Shown piece after piece: positions 11,968-23,229 of a stretch of DNA of 64,000 bases; position 1 is the first letter of the stretch, and the number at the start of each line of letters is the position of its first letter. A program made the position numbers and the translations under genes. Below the pieces are notes generated by a model. The model ran no database searches. It worked only from the letters and a program-made list of their open reading frames with translations, and was not told the origin of the DNA. Origin of the DNA: Panaeolus papilionaceus (lineage: Eukaryota; Basidiomycota; Agaricomycetes; Agaricales); NCBI GenBank assembly GCA_015501605.1, contig JADNRZ010000012.1, positions 1,637,998 through 1,701,997 on the forward strand. Reading direction: 5' to 3'.

Positions 11968-12868
11968 ATGACACAACCCCCTCCCAAAGATGGAGGATAT
12001 ATCAGCGACAGTGGGGATGAAGCAGATACCGCTTTAAATCAAAGTGGTTCAGATAATAACGACTGTGGACAGGAGTCCGATTCAGGACCTCCTGACGCTC
12101 TTGCAAAACCGGTAAGCATCGACTCACTTTTTAGTGAAGTTATCTAACGCTTCTTGATCCAGGGACCCTTGACCATTAAAACACAAAACATCGGCTCTCC
12201 AAACTGTGCAGGAAGGCTTGGCCGTCGCCGATGCAGAAGGCATCCATCTGCGGCTCGCATGGTATGTTGCTGTCATCATCCTCCAAACTTACGAGTTGAC
12301 TCATATGTACTTTATTGCACAGCCTATTTATGCGATGTCTTCCAGGAGCGCCTTGGCTTCTGGATCTCGAAAATTCGTGGCAAAAAGTAACAAGGATCAC
12401 GTCATGACGCCCCCACACATGAGCAAAGCCGCAAAGAGTAGAGCTTTGAAAAAAAAGTGTCGTATCTTTAAGGTGTGTATTTTCCATTTAAGAAATTGTT
12501 GTTCTTTATTTTAATATTGCATATATTTACAGTCCCCTTCGCCGATTTCGTCTCCAAGTGCCTGTTCTTCTGGGTTTTCATGGTCACCATTAAGTACCTC
12601 CACCCTTCAACCAGTGCAATTCCAGCCACGTTCGTCCGCTGCAGTCAACCCACCAGCCCCGTCTACTCCTGTTCGTCGACTTGCACCCCAATCAGAGTTC
12701 TTATCATTGATCGCCTCCCCTTCCGGCCTCACTCATGACGAAGCCTATCAGCAGGCCCGGATTCTGGCGGCACAACGTTTGGATCTAGAGATCGAGCTTC
12801 AACAGACGGAGGAACTTCTCGGCCGTATGACGAAGAAGGCAGGTAAAGGGAAGGCTAAAGAAGATTAG
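11968..12868 (+). CDS. unrecognised protein, 242 aa, four exons
   Basis: Exons 11968-12111, 12163-12261, 12323-12472 and 12533-12868 are each a multiple of three, with GT and AG borders, giving 242 aa. The protein starts MTQPPPKDGGYISDSGDEAD with an acidic Ser/Asp-rich N-terminus. It continues through a basic stretch (MSKAAKSRALKKKCRIFK), a Ser/Pro-rich linker (SPSPISSPSACSSG) and a predicted coiled-coil near residues 200-235 (ARILAAQRLDLEIELQQTEE), ending KAGKGKAKED. No family is recognised. The basic clusters suggest a nuclear protein. It is paired head to head with the 325-aa gene, so the two may be co-expressed. Confidence 0.65.
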
Positions 12869-14034
12869 ATTAAAATAGATCTGCTTGTATTTTGAACACA
12901 TTGTCTTTTCATTACTTTATTCTGCTATTGGACTTGAGCTCTATATTGGCCACATTGCCATAAGCGGCAATAATCTCTTAATAAGGAAATGAATTTAATG
13001 ACTGTGATGGCGTAAGTCACAATAAGTCCTCATAAGCTCAGATAATGTGTGCCTCAACTTATCTGATCTTATTACACATTATTTAAAATTATAATCATTT
13101 CCGGTTTTTCCTGATGTGGTCGTCGCTTCTGTGTGTGCTCCCGTTCATCACTCAGTTCATCCACACCTCGTCTCCTATCGATCTTGTTTCGCTCGCCTCC
13201 TATCATACCCCCTCTCATCTCCTCCACTCTCTGAACTATCCTTCTAATTTACCACACGAGTTTGTCTGCGCGTTCCGTCACCTTGTCTTTACACTTTTAC
13301 CCCTTCCTCCAAATGCCCATCTCTCCATCTCTGAATCACTTATGTTTCGTTAACATCTCCCCAGGTGCTCATCGGGTCCTTACCGGCCGACTTTGTACTC
13401 CCTCAACGCCCCACCTAAACCTGCCAAAGCTTTACCCTGATGCACACTTGCAATGGAGTACAGACTCTATACCTGTCGTATTTGCGCTTCTGAGCTTCAA
13501 GCTTGGTGTCTTCAGGTTGGCACAATGTGAAGGTTTGGCTTTCAGTGTGAGTAATATAACTATGCAGAACCAAACCCTTTTCCAGATTTCTCCGCTTTGT
13601 GGGAAGTGAACCCTCGTCAGGGCATTTTCGTCGTCTAAGCGTTTGAATTCGATTAGAAGATATGGATGTGGGATCCCGTAACCGGGTGTTTGTTATAGAT
13701 AATCGACAAAGAGTTGGGCAGAACACATAAAATGAAAAGTAAAGACAAAAAATGACATCAACACTAGTCAAGCTTCAAGAGAAGAGAAGGTGAGGGCACG
13801 GGTCATTCCATCAACTTTATGAGTCACTTTTCCGAGATAAAGAGATTGAAGAGGGTTTTCAATGGTGGAAGGAAACGCCAGCGTTGGTAGACAAGGCAAT
13901 AAGAACGTGGGGAAGATGGGTACCGCAGACCATGAGACAAAATAATGCATAGACGTAGTGGATTGCATGTTATAAAGGCTTGGATACATTACAAAAGCGA
14001 AACATAGTGGGAGGTGTCACCTCACTGACATCTA
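12869..14034. other. intergenic, boundary between gene block and tandem array
   Basis: No gene supported. About 12990-13080 carries ATAAG-type motifs (aataagtcctcataagctcagataatg) that echo those near 520-700. From about 13100 there are only pyrimidine-rich and AT-rich stretches. Array-like sequence becomes recognisable near 14035 (ccgacacgagtgcgtccat). Confidence 0.4.
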
Positions 14035-14685
14035 TCCGACACGAGTGCGTCCATACTTCACATTCAATTCAATGTATCACCCGGAAATTGACAGCGATGT
14101 GAACCCATGACCTTCCGTTCAAGATTTTGAATACACTTAACATGTCATCTTCACTCATCCGACTAACAATGTGTCCCAACGAAGGTGCGCGATGTTTGCG
14201 CATCCGATGGACCATCTGATGAGAGTGTCAAGATATGCAAGAATTGTCAATGGATTCTCAGTGTAAATAAGTACATAAAATTGGAATTATATTGAGATTA
14301 GGCACTGCGAAAGGAATCACAGAGGACACAGAGTGAGGGATGTACAAATGGAGAGGGAAAGTGTGGAAACAAATGGAAACAAGCGATAAAAAATGGATGA
14401 AAATACAATCTGAATAAATGTGTCCAAGCTAACAAGAAATCATACAGGTAACGAAGCAGGAAAAAGAAAATACAGAAGGGTGATGGAATAAGAAACAGAA
14501 TAGAGAAGATGTCTAACAATATGAAACAGCCAACTGTGATCCCACTGTGCTTACCACCTCCCTGACTCAGGCCAGTATCACAAGACAAGAAATAAGTTCA
14601 TTTCAACTGCAGATGAAATGGGTAACAGCTCACTGAAGTACTCATGCATCATGATGCTCACCAACAGCATTGCCCCAACACTTCA

Positions 14686-16288
14686 TCAGCCCCACAATGC
14701 GTGCAGTGCTGCAGCAGGCTGTTGCAGCTCTGCTCCGACACCTTCCTCGACAGGTCGAGAGATACTGGGAGTTGCAATATCATGAGTTGATGGGATATGT
14801 CGCTGTAAATCAAATGGAGGAATAGATAAAGTGACAACTTCAGTGATTGGAGGCACATCAGGGACAGACATAATCTGGGTGACAAGAGGAGGAAGTGAAA
14901 GAGGGTTTGTCAACAATGAGAAATCAGGTGTGTCATTTTCCCTGACTGCTGTCTGACCATCTAACACCAGTTCAGGGTCCTCAGGTGGTACAAAAACTTG
15001 ATTTTCAGATTGTTGAACACATGTTGTGTCATTGGCTTGTGGAGTGGTACCATGAGATTTGGAATCCAGGGGAGGGGAGGCAAGAGGATGGGGAGGAGGA
15101 GGCAAGAGTCCTGAATTGTCAAGCTCCTTTTGGATTGAGCAAGGTCCTCCTTGGCTTCTTGAAGCCTTGGGTGAAGAGTTGAGAGAAGAAGCTTGTCACC
15201 CTCTGCTTTGGCATGAGCAAGCTCATCATGGAGGGTGGGGATATGGGATTGGAGATTTTGAATTCGATCTTGTAGATCAGTGATGAGGTTTGCTTCAAAT
15301 GGACTTCCTTTGATAATTTTTTGATGATCTTCAATGGAGAACAGATTTGGAGTGTTTGAGGCAAAAGCTTGATCCAAAATTGATAATGCTGATGTCTGTG
15401 TGTTGTGGTATTGTGTCATCTGAGCACCTTTGTCAATGAAGTCCTAAATAGATAAGTGAGCTCCTAATTGAGAACAAATAAATGAGAATGCAAGAACCTT
15501 CCAAATATCATTTTGAAGCTGCTGATAATTGTCTTCTGCACGCTTTGTTGCATTCTCACCCCAAATATTGTCCCACATTGTTGTTACTATTGTTACAGCC
15601 TCTGCAGTTTTGACCCCAGTGAGGGCATGGAATGTCTTCAGCACCTGTCGCTGGGTTCCAGACAAACGAGTGCTTGTAATAGGTGTCAAGTACAAAATGC
15701 GATTAAAGTAGCTAATAAAGTAAGCATATAATTAGCAATACGAATGAAAACCAAGCCCATCCAACAGAACAGTGAACAGAAGAAGCTAGACTCACGCATC
15801 ATTGTTGTGTTTCATCCATTTCTGTAACATGGAGACAATGGCCATCTCCGATATTTTTGTGTCGGCGAAGCCAGGCGGATCCACAAGATAAATTGGATTA
15901 CCAATCCAAGTGACATTCTTCAATTTGTAGGTGTATATGGCCTGGGTGTATCCATCCAGACCGTTACTGGATATCTTCGAGGAGCCCTTGAGGCCAAGGG
16001 CCTCGATAAACTAGACCCGGGGAACGAAAATTGAGCGAGTTAAAATCTTGACTATTATTTTTGGCATGCAATACTAAATGATAAATACGCACAGAGCTCT
16101 TTCCCGCCCCTGTTGGACCCATGATTCTGTAGTCATAACAAGGTTAGAATTATGGTATAACAATCTATACAACCATTTACGCACAGCACGCTCACGGCGG
16201 GGTATTTTACCCTATCTACGAAGCGCTCAACCGAAACGGTCCCAGTGACTTTGATGACCTTGTATTGACTCTTCGAGGTAGTGGCTAT
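14686..16288 (-). pseudogene. P-loop GTPase copy A, broken
   Basis: Same gene as the intact copies at 27969-29364 and 58543-59935. The G1 motif MGPTGAGKSS is preserved near 16100 and the G4-like VTIVTTMWDN near 15580. Two lesions are visible. The start codon ATG is ATA (16286-16288). One base is missing near 15130, where LAQSKRSL replaces the LARFQKELDD frame of copy C. Past that point the original frame resumes as ELDNSGLLPPPP and runs to 14686, giving a longer Pro/Thr-rich tail than the other copies. The 54-base intron near 15445-15500 is closed by a stop codon if unspliced, as in copy B. Confidence 0.75.
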
Positions 16289-16489
16289 TGTGGTACAAAA
16301 ATTAGTAGCAAAAAGAAGAGCTATAGAGATGCTGATCAAGCAGACGAAGTGTGCGAGATGATGGGGGGAAGAAACAAACGATGGGCGGCTGTGCCTGTCT
16401 TCGTAGAATCTGATTACCTCGTGCATTCCACCTGTTAAGTAGCCATCAGACGAGCATCGTGTCGATGTCAGAAATAGATCAGATTTGAT

Positions 16490-17420
16490 CAAATCCGAAG
16501 TATTTCCTTCTTGTCTCTTCAGTTCTCATTGTCAACTTAACCTAATCAACGCTCGCACTTCTCCAAGTTCGCGTTTCAAAGCGGAATGGCTTGAATTCAT
16601 CATACATCGTATATAATTAATGCCTGGCGCCCGCTAACGTTACTGTTAATATCCAACGCTACTGAACCCGTGTCGGTCGCTCTATGGTTCAAAAATCCCT
16701 CGTCCTTCGTCGGAGTCTCCTTCTACATAACGCCTTCGATCTAGGTCGTGTAGATTCATAGTTCTAGTGAGCACCATTGGTGAGGAAGGGTGAGGGTGCG
16801 AGAGAGTAACATGTATATTGGCTGAAAAAAGCCGGAAAGAAATGAAATCAATACTGAACCTCGTCATCATCAAGGAAAACGAGGCGTAAACGGGAAACCC
16901 ATCTATGAACCCGATCGCTCAGATACGAAAGGGAGTGATCGTACTCTCAAGCGTTGCACAGGCGAAAGACGATATAGCACGAAGTGGCGACGCTGGTGAA
17001 AGGGATGTTGCGTCAGCGCATGATGACGAGACATCGCGAAATGATCAAGCTGAAGTTGGGAATCTCACCAGGCACGGGACCGATCCGTCCATCGTCACGC
17101 TTCGTATTGACCAACACGGGCGTTGGATATGCGTCCTCTGTAGTATATAGTCGTGAATGAACTATGCGAGGAGAGTTGAATCATGAAATGTGAGGTAGAG
17201 CGACGGCATTTGGGGAGAGCGAACATTTCGCAGTTGAATATTATGTGTCCGACGAGGCGAAACCGTGCATAGCAGGTGGCGAATACCGCAGATACAGGTT
17301 TAAGACGGATGACGAATGCGCATCGCGGAACGGAAGAGTGTTTGAAAGCGCGTTTGACCACAGGGTAGAGCGGGATGTGAGATTGGAAGGTAATTCCGCA
17401 TGGTGCGACGATGAGCGAGG
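16490..17420. repeat. array module M, copy 1 of 5
   Basis: A block including tttcaaagcggaatgg, a start-like gaacccgtgtccgtcgctc stretch and gggaggagggttgaagcatg in other copies. Related copies lie near 24060-24900, 29560-30480, 34690-35570 and 60130-61020. Minus-strand frames across it (for example INCAIWFIGGFPAYxLF in copies) look like remains of a gene I cannot name. No copy reads through without breaks. Confidence 0.6.
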
Positions 17421-17439
17421 AGAAGCCCGTAAAGATTCA

Positions 17440-19030
17440 GCAATGGGTGAGTCAGCACTGAACAAAAAAACACATGAGCTACTAACCGAATGTGCGCTCT
17501 GTCGCCTCCTTCCTCAATACCCGCCGAATCACCCTCCAGTCGCGCATATACCGTCGAAATCTCTCGATTGGCAGGACCTTAGACTAGCGACGCCCGTAAG
17601 AGTGAGGTGCATGTCCAGTATCCTCTGATCACATCTAACGATTAGTATATTTATTTTTTCGTCGATATGTTGAGGTATACGTACCGCGCTCCAGGACTTA
17701 TTCCATCCAATGTCGTGAATAGCTTCATAATCAATTGGGAAGGTATGCAGGATCTTAATGGGCGGAAATGAAGAGTTGCCTGGACGAGCATAATTAGCGA
17801 CTTGAGATCGGCGTGATGTGCATTGAAAAAGGAACTAGGTTTACTTCCACCCTGTTCCCAGCTCTAAGAAAATACGACCAGGGGGGAATCAGGATCACGG
17901 TCTGTCTCTATGCGCAGGAGAATGTATAAAGCGTCGAGTTGGTAAAAAGACTTTGGACGGTGAAAGTGTGTGGACATCGTTCGTGGGGCTAAGGGATCGT
18001 TGAGGGTGGTGACATGAGATAAAGATGGAATAAGACCACATACTAGGACGAGGTCAAGAAGTCTAAGACGCGATTGGAGCACATAGGGGCGGAATTCCTT
18101 GAGGGCACACCTGAACTAGTGTATATGAGCGGATTGAATGAGCGGTGGCGAAACCGTAGGCACAACCACATACCAGTACAAGCTAGCGATCGGAGCAAAA
18201 TCGCGCAAGAAAACTGGATGGAAGAGCACAGGAGTGAGCATGTTAAGCTCTCGGACGACCGGAATACACCAGAGGGATTGCATGAGTAGCATGGCGCGGA
18301 GATCCAAGTGGGTATATTGATCGATATCAGAGGGATTCGGGAGAGAATGTCAGATCATCATATTAGGGAGAATTGACTTTAGTGCTCGTGTCAGACACTA
18401 CAGGCAGACACGGGGCGGGTGTGAGAGCAAGAATAGATTTATATAGCTGACACGCGTCGGCGGTAGACTGGATAGAGAGATGTTGCCAGATGGGATTGGG
18501 GTAGGAAGCACAGTGGCGAAGTGACTACAGGATTGGAGGTTAGTAATTGGCACGAAGGAAGAGAGCATTAGGACTGACAGAGAAGATGAAGAGACAACAC
18601 AATAACACGAGGCAAAACGATAACGCTGAGGTGGGATTCAGAGTGAAGGATTGGGAATCAAACGACATTTAAACGACAGAAGGAATGGTTGTGGGGTAAA
18701 GGGCGTCAGAAAGAAAATACAAGAAGAAAGGAAGTCGCCTACGTGCGTCTAACGCGTCAACTCCTCCAGTGCCTGTGTCCCATCCCACCACACTGTTTGA
18801 AGTTTGTTTCCCAGAGTGCTATTGCTGGTCAATGAAGGAATTTAGAGCTATGTATGGACAGAGACCAGTAAATATGGGTGAAACGAGGGCGACAACGAAC
18901 AGAAAGGATACTTTACACATGCAACGTGCTGTGGTCGTGGTGGTTGAAAGGAAACAACGCGGGGACACAGCCACCATGCTGACAATTGGATTTCGCAGGC
19001 ACCGCCACTCAAACGGCTTCGCTCATTAAG
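17440..19030. repeat. array module N, copy 1; decayed minus-strand gene relic
   Basis: Shares long stretches with 30500-31930 and 61080-62510, such as ctaacgattagtatatttattttttcg and gataccagtacaagctagc-like sequence. Minus-strand fragments (YQLDALYILLRIETDRDPDSP; LRLLDLVLVCGLIPSL) are similar between copies, but every copy is interrupted. I do not recognise the family. Its 3' part contains a Trp-rich tgctgtggt-run region that is also shared. Confidence 0.5.
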
Positions 19031-19654
19031 TCCCTTTGCACACACGCGTTGTAGTAACTGCGATGATCTCAGCCAACTCATAGAGCTCGCGAGCCGTTGA
19101 GGAGCTCAGAGACGGGTCTCAAGCGTGATCATTCGTCTGAATTCACCGGATAGGATTCTGCATACCTGCTGGCGCACCTCTATCAGAGTTTTATTCTCAG
19201 TAACAGTCAATTCAGGGGGCAAATGTAACTTCAAGTGCTCAAAACAGAGCACAGGACCAACATAGGGCCCGAGGGGAAACGAGAGGGGAAATGAAATGAG
19301 TGTACCGGGGATGTACTACAGATAAAACTCATAAAACTCAAGTAAACATGATGAAAGTGACGCAGTTAAATTAATAGAAAAGAGGAAGCACATGTAAAAG
19401 AAACGGAAGCTTCCTTCCTGACTGCTTGCTGGAAGAAATACTTTTGAAGGACAACACTAACAGTTGTGCAGGATGCCCACAAATCTTGGATATCACTTTC
19501 TCGATACAGGTAGTACAGCTGAAAACATTATGGAAATACATGAAGTGAGCAAAACCCAAGGCTCAAGCCAGAGTGAACTTTGGGAGGTAAATAATCACCC
19601 AGATTAATCCTCGTTCATCCGACACACGGTCTCAATTGCAGTTAAATATTCACC
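19031..19654. other. unit-1-specific sequence, nothing recognised
   Basis: No match seen to units 3 or 5 at this position and no supported gene. It precedes the displaced GTPase tail. Confidence 0.35.
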
Positions 19655-19985
19655 AAGTTCCTCAGTCACCGTGATGACCACGAACAGTGTCGCCCCAGCA
19701 TTTTATCAGCCCCACAACGCGGGCAAATCGCCCAGGAGGGCGCAGTGCTGGGGTGAGTTGTTTCGGCTGTAGCGGCGCGACTCCGAACGCTTCCACAACT
19801 GATCGAGAGGCTGAAGCACTTGCGATGTTGCGGGACACGCCGCTGCGAACCAGATAGAGGGATGGATGAAGTAACAACCTCAGGGATTGGAGGAGCATCT
19901 GGGACCGTCTCGATCTGGGTGACAAGAAGAGGAAGTGAGAATGGGGTCATTGACGGTGAGAAATTGGGTGTATTATTCACTTCCT
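19655..19985 (-). pseudogene. displaced 3' end of the P-loop GTPase gene
   Basis: About 330 bases closely match the 3' end of GTPase copy A (14650-14940), including the region encoding VPDxPPIxEVVTxSIP and the RSVVEE stretch. No G domain accompanies it. It sits where units 3 and 5 have the first exon of the Rab-like gene, so that exon is replaced here. Confidence 0.7.
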
Positions 19986-20039
19986 GCCACCAGAATTCTG
20001 AATATCATCTCATTTATCCACCGTGGACAACGTCCTGAA

Positions 20040-21007
20040 CAACGACCTCGCCGTGACCAACAAACTAACAAACGCTGGACATATATTTAGTACATCAGTG
20101 AACGCTAATCAACAGGTTATCGGCCTACGATTGGCGCTGACTTTATCGCCGAAACGATTCAAAGTTACAGATATGGGTGATGGTCGTGTACTTTAGGCCT
20201 TCTCGTGATATCTCTGTGCTTTTATGGCTCTCTTTCTTTTCATTGACTCTGTGCTGACAAATGCGCACTCGCCTGGTCACCAAACCGCAGGACACCGCTG
20301 GTCAGAAATACTTCTCATCCGGGCGCAGACGACGTTAGACTCCTGTACGATGATGAGCACAAAGTCAGTATCCCCATATCTTTTGATTTTTCTATATTTT
20401 TCCGTGTATTTCTGCTCGCATCAGCGCATCGTTCACGCGCCGAGCGCTCTTGGTTTTCGTACGTTCGAGCATTTTATTTCTATTTCCACGATTTTCTATA
20501 ATTTGACATATATCATGTACCTAGTTTACATGGAATACAAGCCATTTTCCGCCCTCGTATTTCGTATTTCGTCTTCGTATTTTGTCTTAGTCTTCGTCCG
20601 GTGTCCGTACACCTTCGTCAGCGCTTATTTTCGTTATTTTTGTCGTCTTCGTCCACCATCGTCGTCTCATTTCACCTCACACTCACCTCACACTCACCTC
20701 ACCTCCCCATCCCTTCATTTCTCTCACATATCGACCCCACGAACTCGTACCGCGCGTCTCACCTTCCTTTTCCATCCACCTATCTCAGCCCCCAGTCACA
20801 CCTTCACCACCACTCACCTTTTCACTCAGATCTCCCCACGCACACATCAATGACATCAACGACAGGTTCTCGCTTTACAAACTCAGAAAATGGCGGTGCG
20901 ACTTCTGCACTCATGCGCCAGTAAGGCATGATTATAGTGCTAAATTCTGTGTCGTTGTGGTAGGTAACAAGGTGGATGTGGTGGAGGGAGGAGCAGAGGG
21001 TCAGGGT
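20040..21007 (+). pseudogene. Rab7-like small GTPase, copy a, 5' part
   Basis: Rab switch-I-like sequence RPTIGADFIAETIQS (about 20120-20160) and a DTAGQ switch-II motif (about 20299) are present. A ~490-base insertion then splits the gene (about 20360-20846), and the frame resumes at NDINDRFSLYKLRKWRCDFC and the G4 motif VVVVGNKVDV (near 20960). The P-loop exon is missing. At 21008 the frame runs directly into alpha-kinase sequence. See the alpha-kinase entry and findings. Confidence 0.6.
20360..20846. repeat. pyrimidine-rich insertion inside Rab-like copy a
   Basis: Not present at the equivalent places in copies b and c. It is rich in TTTCGTATTTCGTCTTCG and then CACTCACCTCAC repeats. A similar TTCGTCTTCG/TATTTCG block lies at about 27270-27370. 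It could be a promoter-bearing or intron-like insertion. Confidence 0.55.
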
Positions 21008-21754
21008 GCAGTCAATCCGTTCCTTGGTGATTCAAATATTACGAAGTATTCAGGTACCGATATGGCAGGCTCTCATACAGATCTGGATGGCATGACTTGT
21101 GACGCATTTGCTCACTTCTCGCTCCATGACTCGGATGGGAGTGTCGTTTTCGTTGATATTCAAGGTAAATCTATCACTTCATTTGTGTATCCACATACTG
21201 ATGCCGTTATTTACAAAGGCATTTCTCGATCCCCCTTATTTGCGGGTGGGAATACAGCATCAGGAAGACCGACAGTATTTTTGTTTGACCTCATGGCCCA
21301 CAGGTATGTCATACAAGCATCCAACATACATTACATACCACATGCTGACTTTTACCCCAGCCGAGAGCAGTCAATGGGTCTTGGGGACCAAGGTACAGAG
21401 GGTATACAGAAGTTTTGCGCCCAGCATACATGTAATCAGATTTGCCGTGCTCTTGGTCTTGAGGAAACCGACAGGCTCGCAAAGAGAAAAGGAAAGGAAG
21501 AGGGTGATGATAGTGATGATGGCGATACGGGTGATAATTATGTATCCCCCAAGCGTCCTCGGCGCTATTCGAGTAGGTCCTCATCCAGCTCTAAGCATTC
21601 CGGTCCCGATCAGAATGGTTTGGAGGCTGACAGCGAAATTGCTGATCCCAGGAAATCATCCGAGCAGATTGATTCCCATGATGATGTTGATGACGAGGCA
21701 AACGACAGTGGTATTTATGCAAGCGCTAAGGTCGTGATCGAAGACTTGGATTAA
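20957..21754 (+). CDS. alpha-kinase C-terminal fragment fused in frame to Rab-like sequence
   Basis: The region downstream of 21008 encodes an alpha-type (MHCK/EF2K) kinase C-lobe. Visible parts are TKYSGTDMAGSHTDLDGMT, DAFAHFSLHDSDGSVVFVDIQG and the zinc-binding GLGDQGTEGIQKFCAQHTCN(Q)IC signature. The N-lobe is missing. Two short introns are likely, at about 21165-21220 and 21303-21360; removing them improves the match (DIQG-ISRSPL; FDLMAHS-REQSMG), and both also happen to be open if unspliced. The tail is charged and Ser-rich. The frame is continuous upstream with Rab-like residues through the GNKVDV motif, with no stop between. Kinase activity is doubtful without an N-lobe. The coordinates given start at an internal Met in the Rab-like part; the true start is unknown. 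Confidence 0.6.
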   Translation: MVGNKVDVVEGGAEGQGAVNPFLGDSNITKYSGTDMAGSHTDLDGMTCDAFAHFSLHDSDGSVVFVDIQGKSITSFVYPHTDAVIYKGISRSPLFAGGNTASGRPTVFLFDLMAHRYVIQASNIHYIPHADFYPSREQSMGLGDQGTEGIQKFCAQHTCNQICRALGLEETDRLAKRKGKEEGDDSDDGDTGDNYVSPKRPRRYSSRSSSSSKHSGPDQNGLEADSEIADPRKSSEQIDSHDDVDDEANDSGIYASAKVVIEDLD

Positions 21755-22068
21755 TGGATAACTTTTATAGAATATATACCATATTTAAATAGATTTGCTA
21801 GGTGGCATCGAATGCCGTGTCATTGTGTCAAGTAGGACTATATTCCTTTCCACTATCATAGTATACATGTTTTTACCATTTTTGAGCATGTAACGTCGTA
21901 TAAACATTATGGGTGTTGGTGGTTCAAAAGGTTGATTTTATGGACAATACAAAGAGGAAGAGCAGTATAGGAGAGGGGTGTGAGAGGAAATGCGGAACCG
22001 ACGGGGAACCGAAGATGTTCGGGTGCCAAAGTGAAATGTCGACGTAACCTGGCGTCTCTGGAACACCG

Positions 22069-23000
22069 TACGGAGACGACGCCAACCTCAAACGAGCAGT
22101 GCTAACGAAAAATAGGTTATTCACATTTCCAAATGGACTTTTAACGAGGGTTGGGCTTGTATATTCAACAACGTCTAGCATCAACTCTGCATCCAATGTA
22201 ATGATACCCACGACGATGATAACCAGTTCATCTCAGGCTGGCGCCATCCTTCTCCGCCGACCCAAAATCCAACAGCGTCATCATCCTCTCTCTCACCTTA
22301 ACCCTCTCAACGCCTCCTTAAAGGCCACACACATGCTCAGTCCATATCAAACCACGCGCGTTGTCTAGAGTGAGATCTCACCTGCATTCCCTCTTGCACT
22401 CTCAGTCATTTCATACGGGAACCTTTAATAGCGCACATTCAGGGCCGATGTGGGGCTTCAGCATGTATCATACCCCTGCTGTGAGCGTGGTCCAGGGGTT
22501 GTTCAGCTCTGAGGCAGGGTTGGGGCTGATTAGGCGGAGTGAAGTTGGTGGTGGTGCGGGCTCGTTGAGATGTAGTGATGTGGGGTACAGTCACGACGGA
22601 GGGCGGAGAGTGGGAGTGGTACGATGCGCACACGGATATTCCTGCATCTGGTTCCCGGTTGGTGTCTGTGGATGGGTGGGGGGGGGGGGGTTTGGGAGTA
22701 GGATCGCCAGCAGGAGTTCGCTTGCAGTGAGAGGAATGGAAGGTTCGATGATATCATTATGATGCGAGGAGGGTCGTGGAAAGGTGGGATGAGAAGGACA
22801 ATGAAGCTGAAGCCGAGGCCGAGGTTAGCGGTTCTGCAAGGGGTGGTGTGGAGGTTGGAGGGAGTAGGAGAGGGCAAGGGCCAGGGCGAACGACGAAATG
22901 GGGTGGGCAGTGTTGGGAATGCAAGGGATGGGATTGTGAGGCTTGCGGAGGAGGATGTGCCGGGTAGATGTGCAGGGTGTGCGACGTGATGCTATGATGA
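22069..23000 (+). pseudogene. Rab-like gene copy a, long-insert region after G4
   Basis: The unit sequence resumes at about 22068 (acgccaacctcaaacgagcag) and is collinear with 33210-34000 in copy b. It encodes fragments such as RVRSHLHSLLHSQSFHTGTF and FSSEAGLGLIRRSEVGGGAG in shifting frames. A G-run (gggggggggg near 22680) and frameshifts mark it as decayed. The C-terminal G5 motif seen in copy b is not identified here. Confidence 0.5.
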
Positions 23001-23229
23001 TGCAGGAAGTCATTTATTGACCGTTTACAAGAAATCTAATTTATTATAATATAACGGCTGTATTTATTTCGAACTGGTGGTCATTTGTGTCAAAAGGCAT
23101 ATGAGAAAGATACAAGGCCAGTTACATATACGTTACAAGAAAACGAGATAAAGAAAAAAGTGGGACATAGTTCGAGATTCTCGTGCAGAAATAAGTCGGT
23201 CGGACCAGTCTATGTTTCAGGTGGAAATA

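Larger units (their letters stand above)
14035..23030. repeat. array unit 1 (GTPase copy A, Rab-like copy a)
   Basis: First of at least five related units. It starts with the block containing ccgacacgagtgcgtccat and gaatacacttaacatg, which recurs near 26910, 27550 and 37110. The order is GTPase gene (minus), a ~0.9-kb module, a second minus-strand relic, then a Rab-like gene (plus). Units 3 (27530) and 5 (58094) follow the same order. Unit 1 has extra insertions: a displaced GTPase tail (19655-19985), a pyrimidine-rich block (about 20360-20846) and an alpha-kinase fragment (about 21008-22068). Confidence 0.75.

Noticed and set aside
20224..20853. 209-codon plus-strand frame in the pyrimidine-rich block
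   Set aside because: It consists of simple TTCGT and CACTCACC repeats and shows no conserved sequence; sister units lack it.
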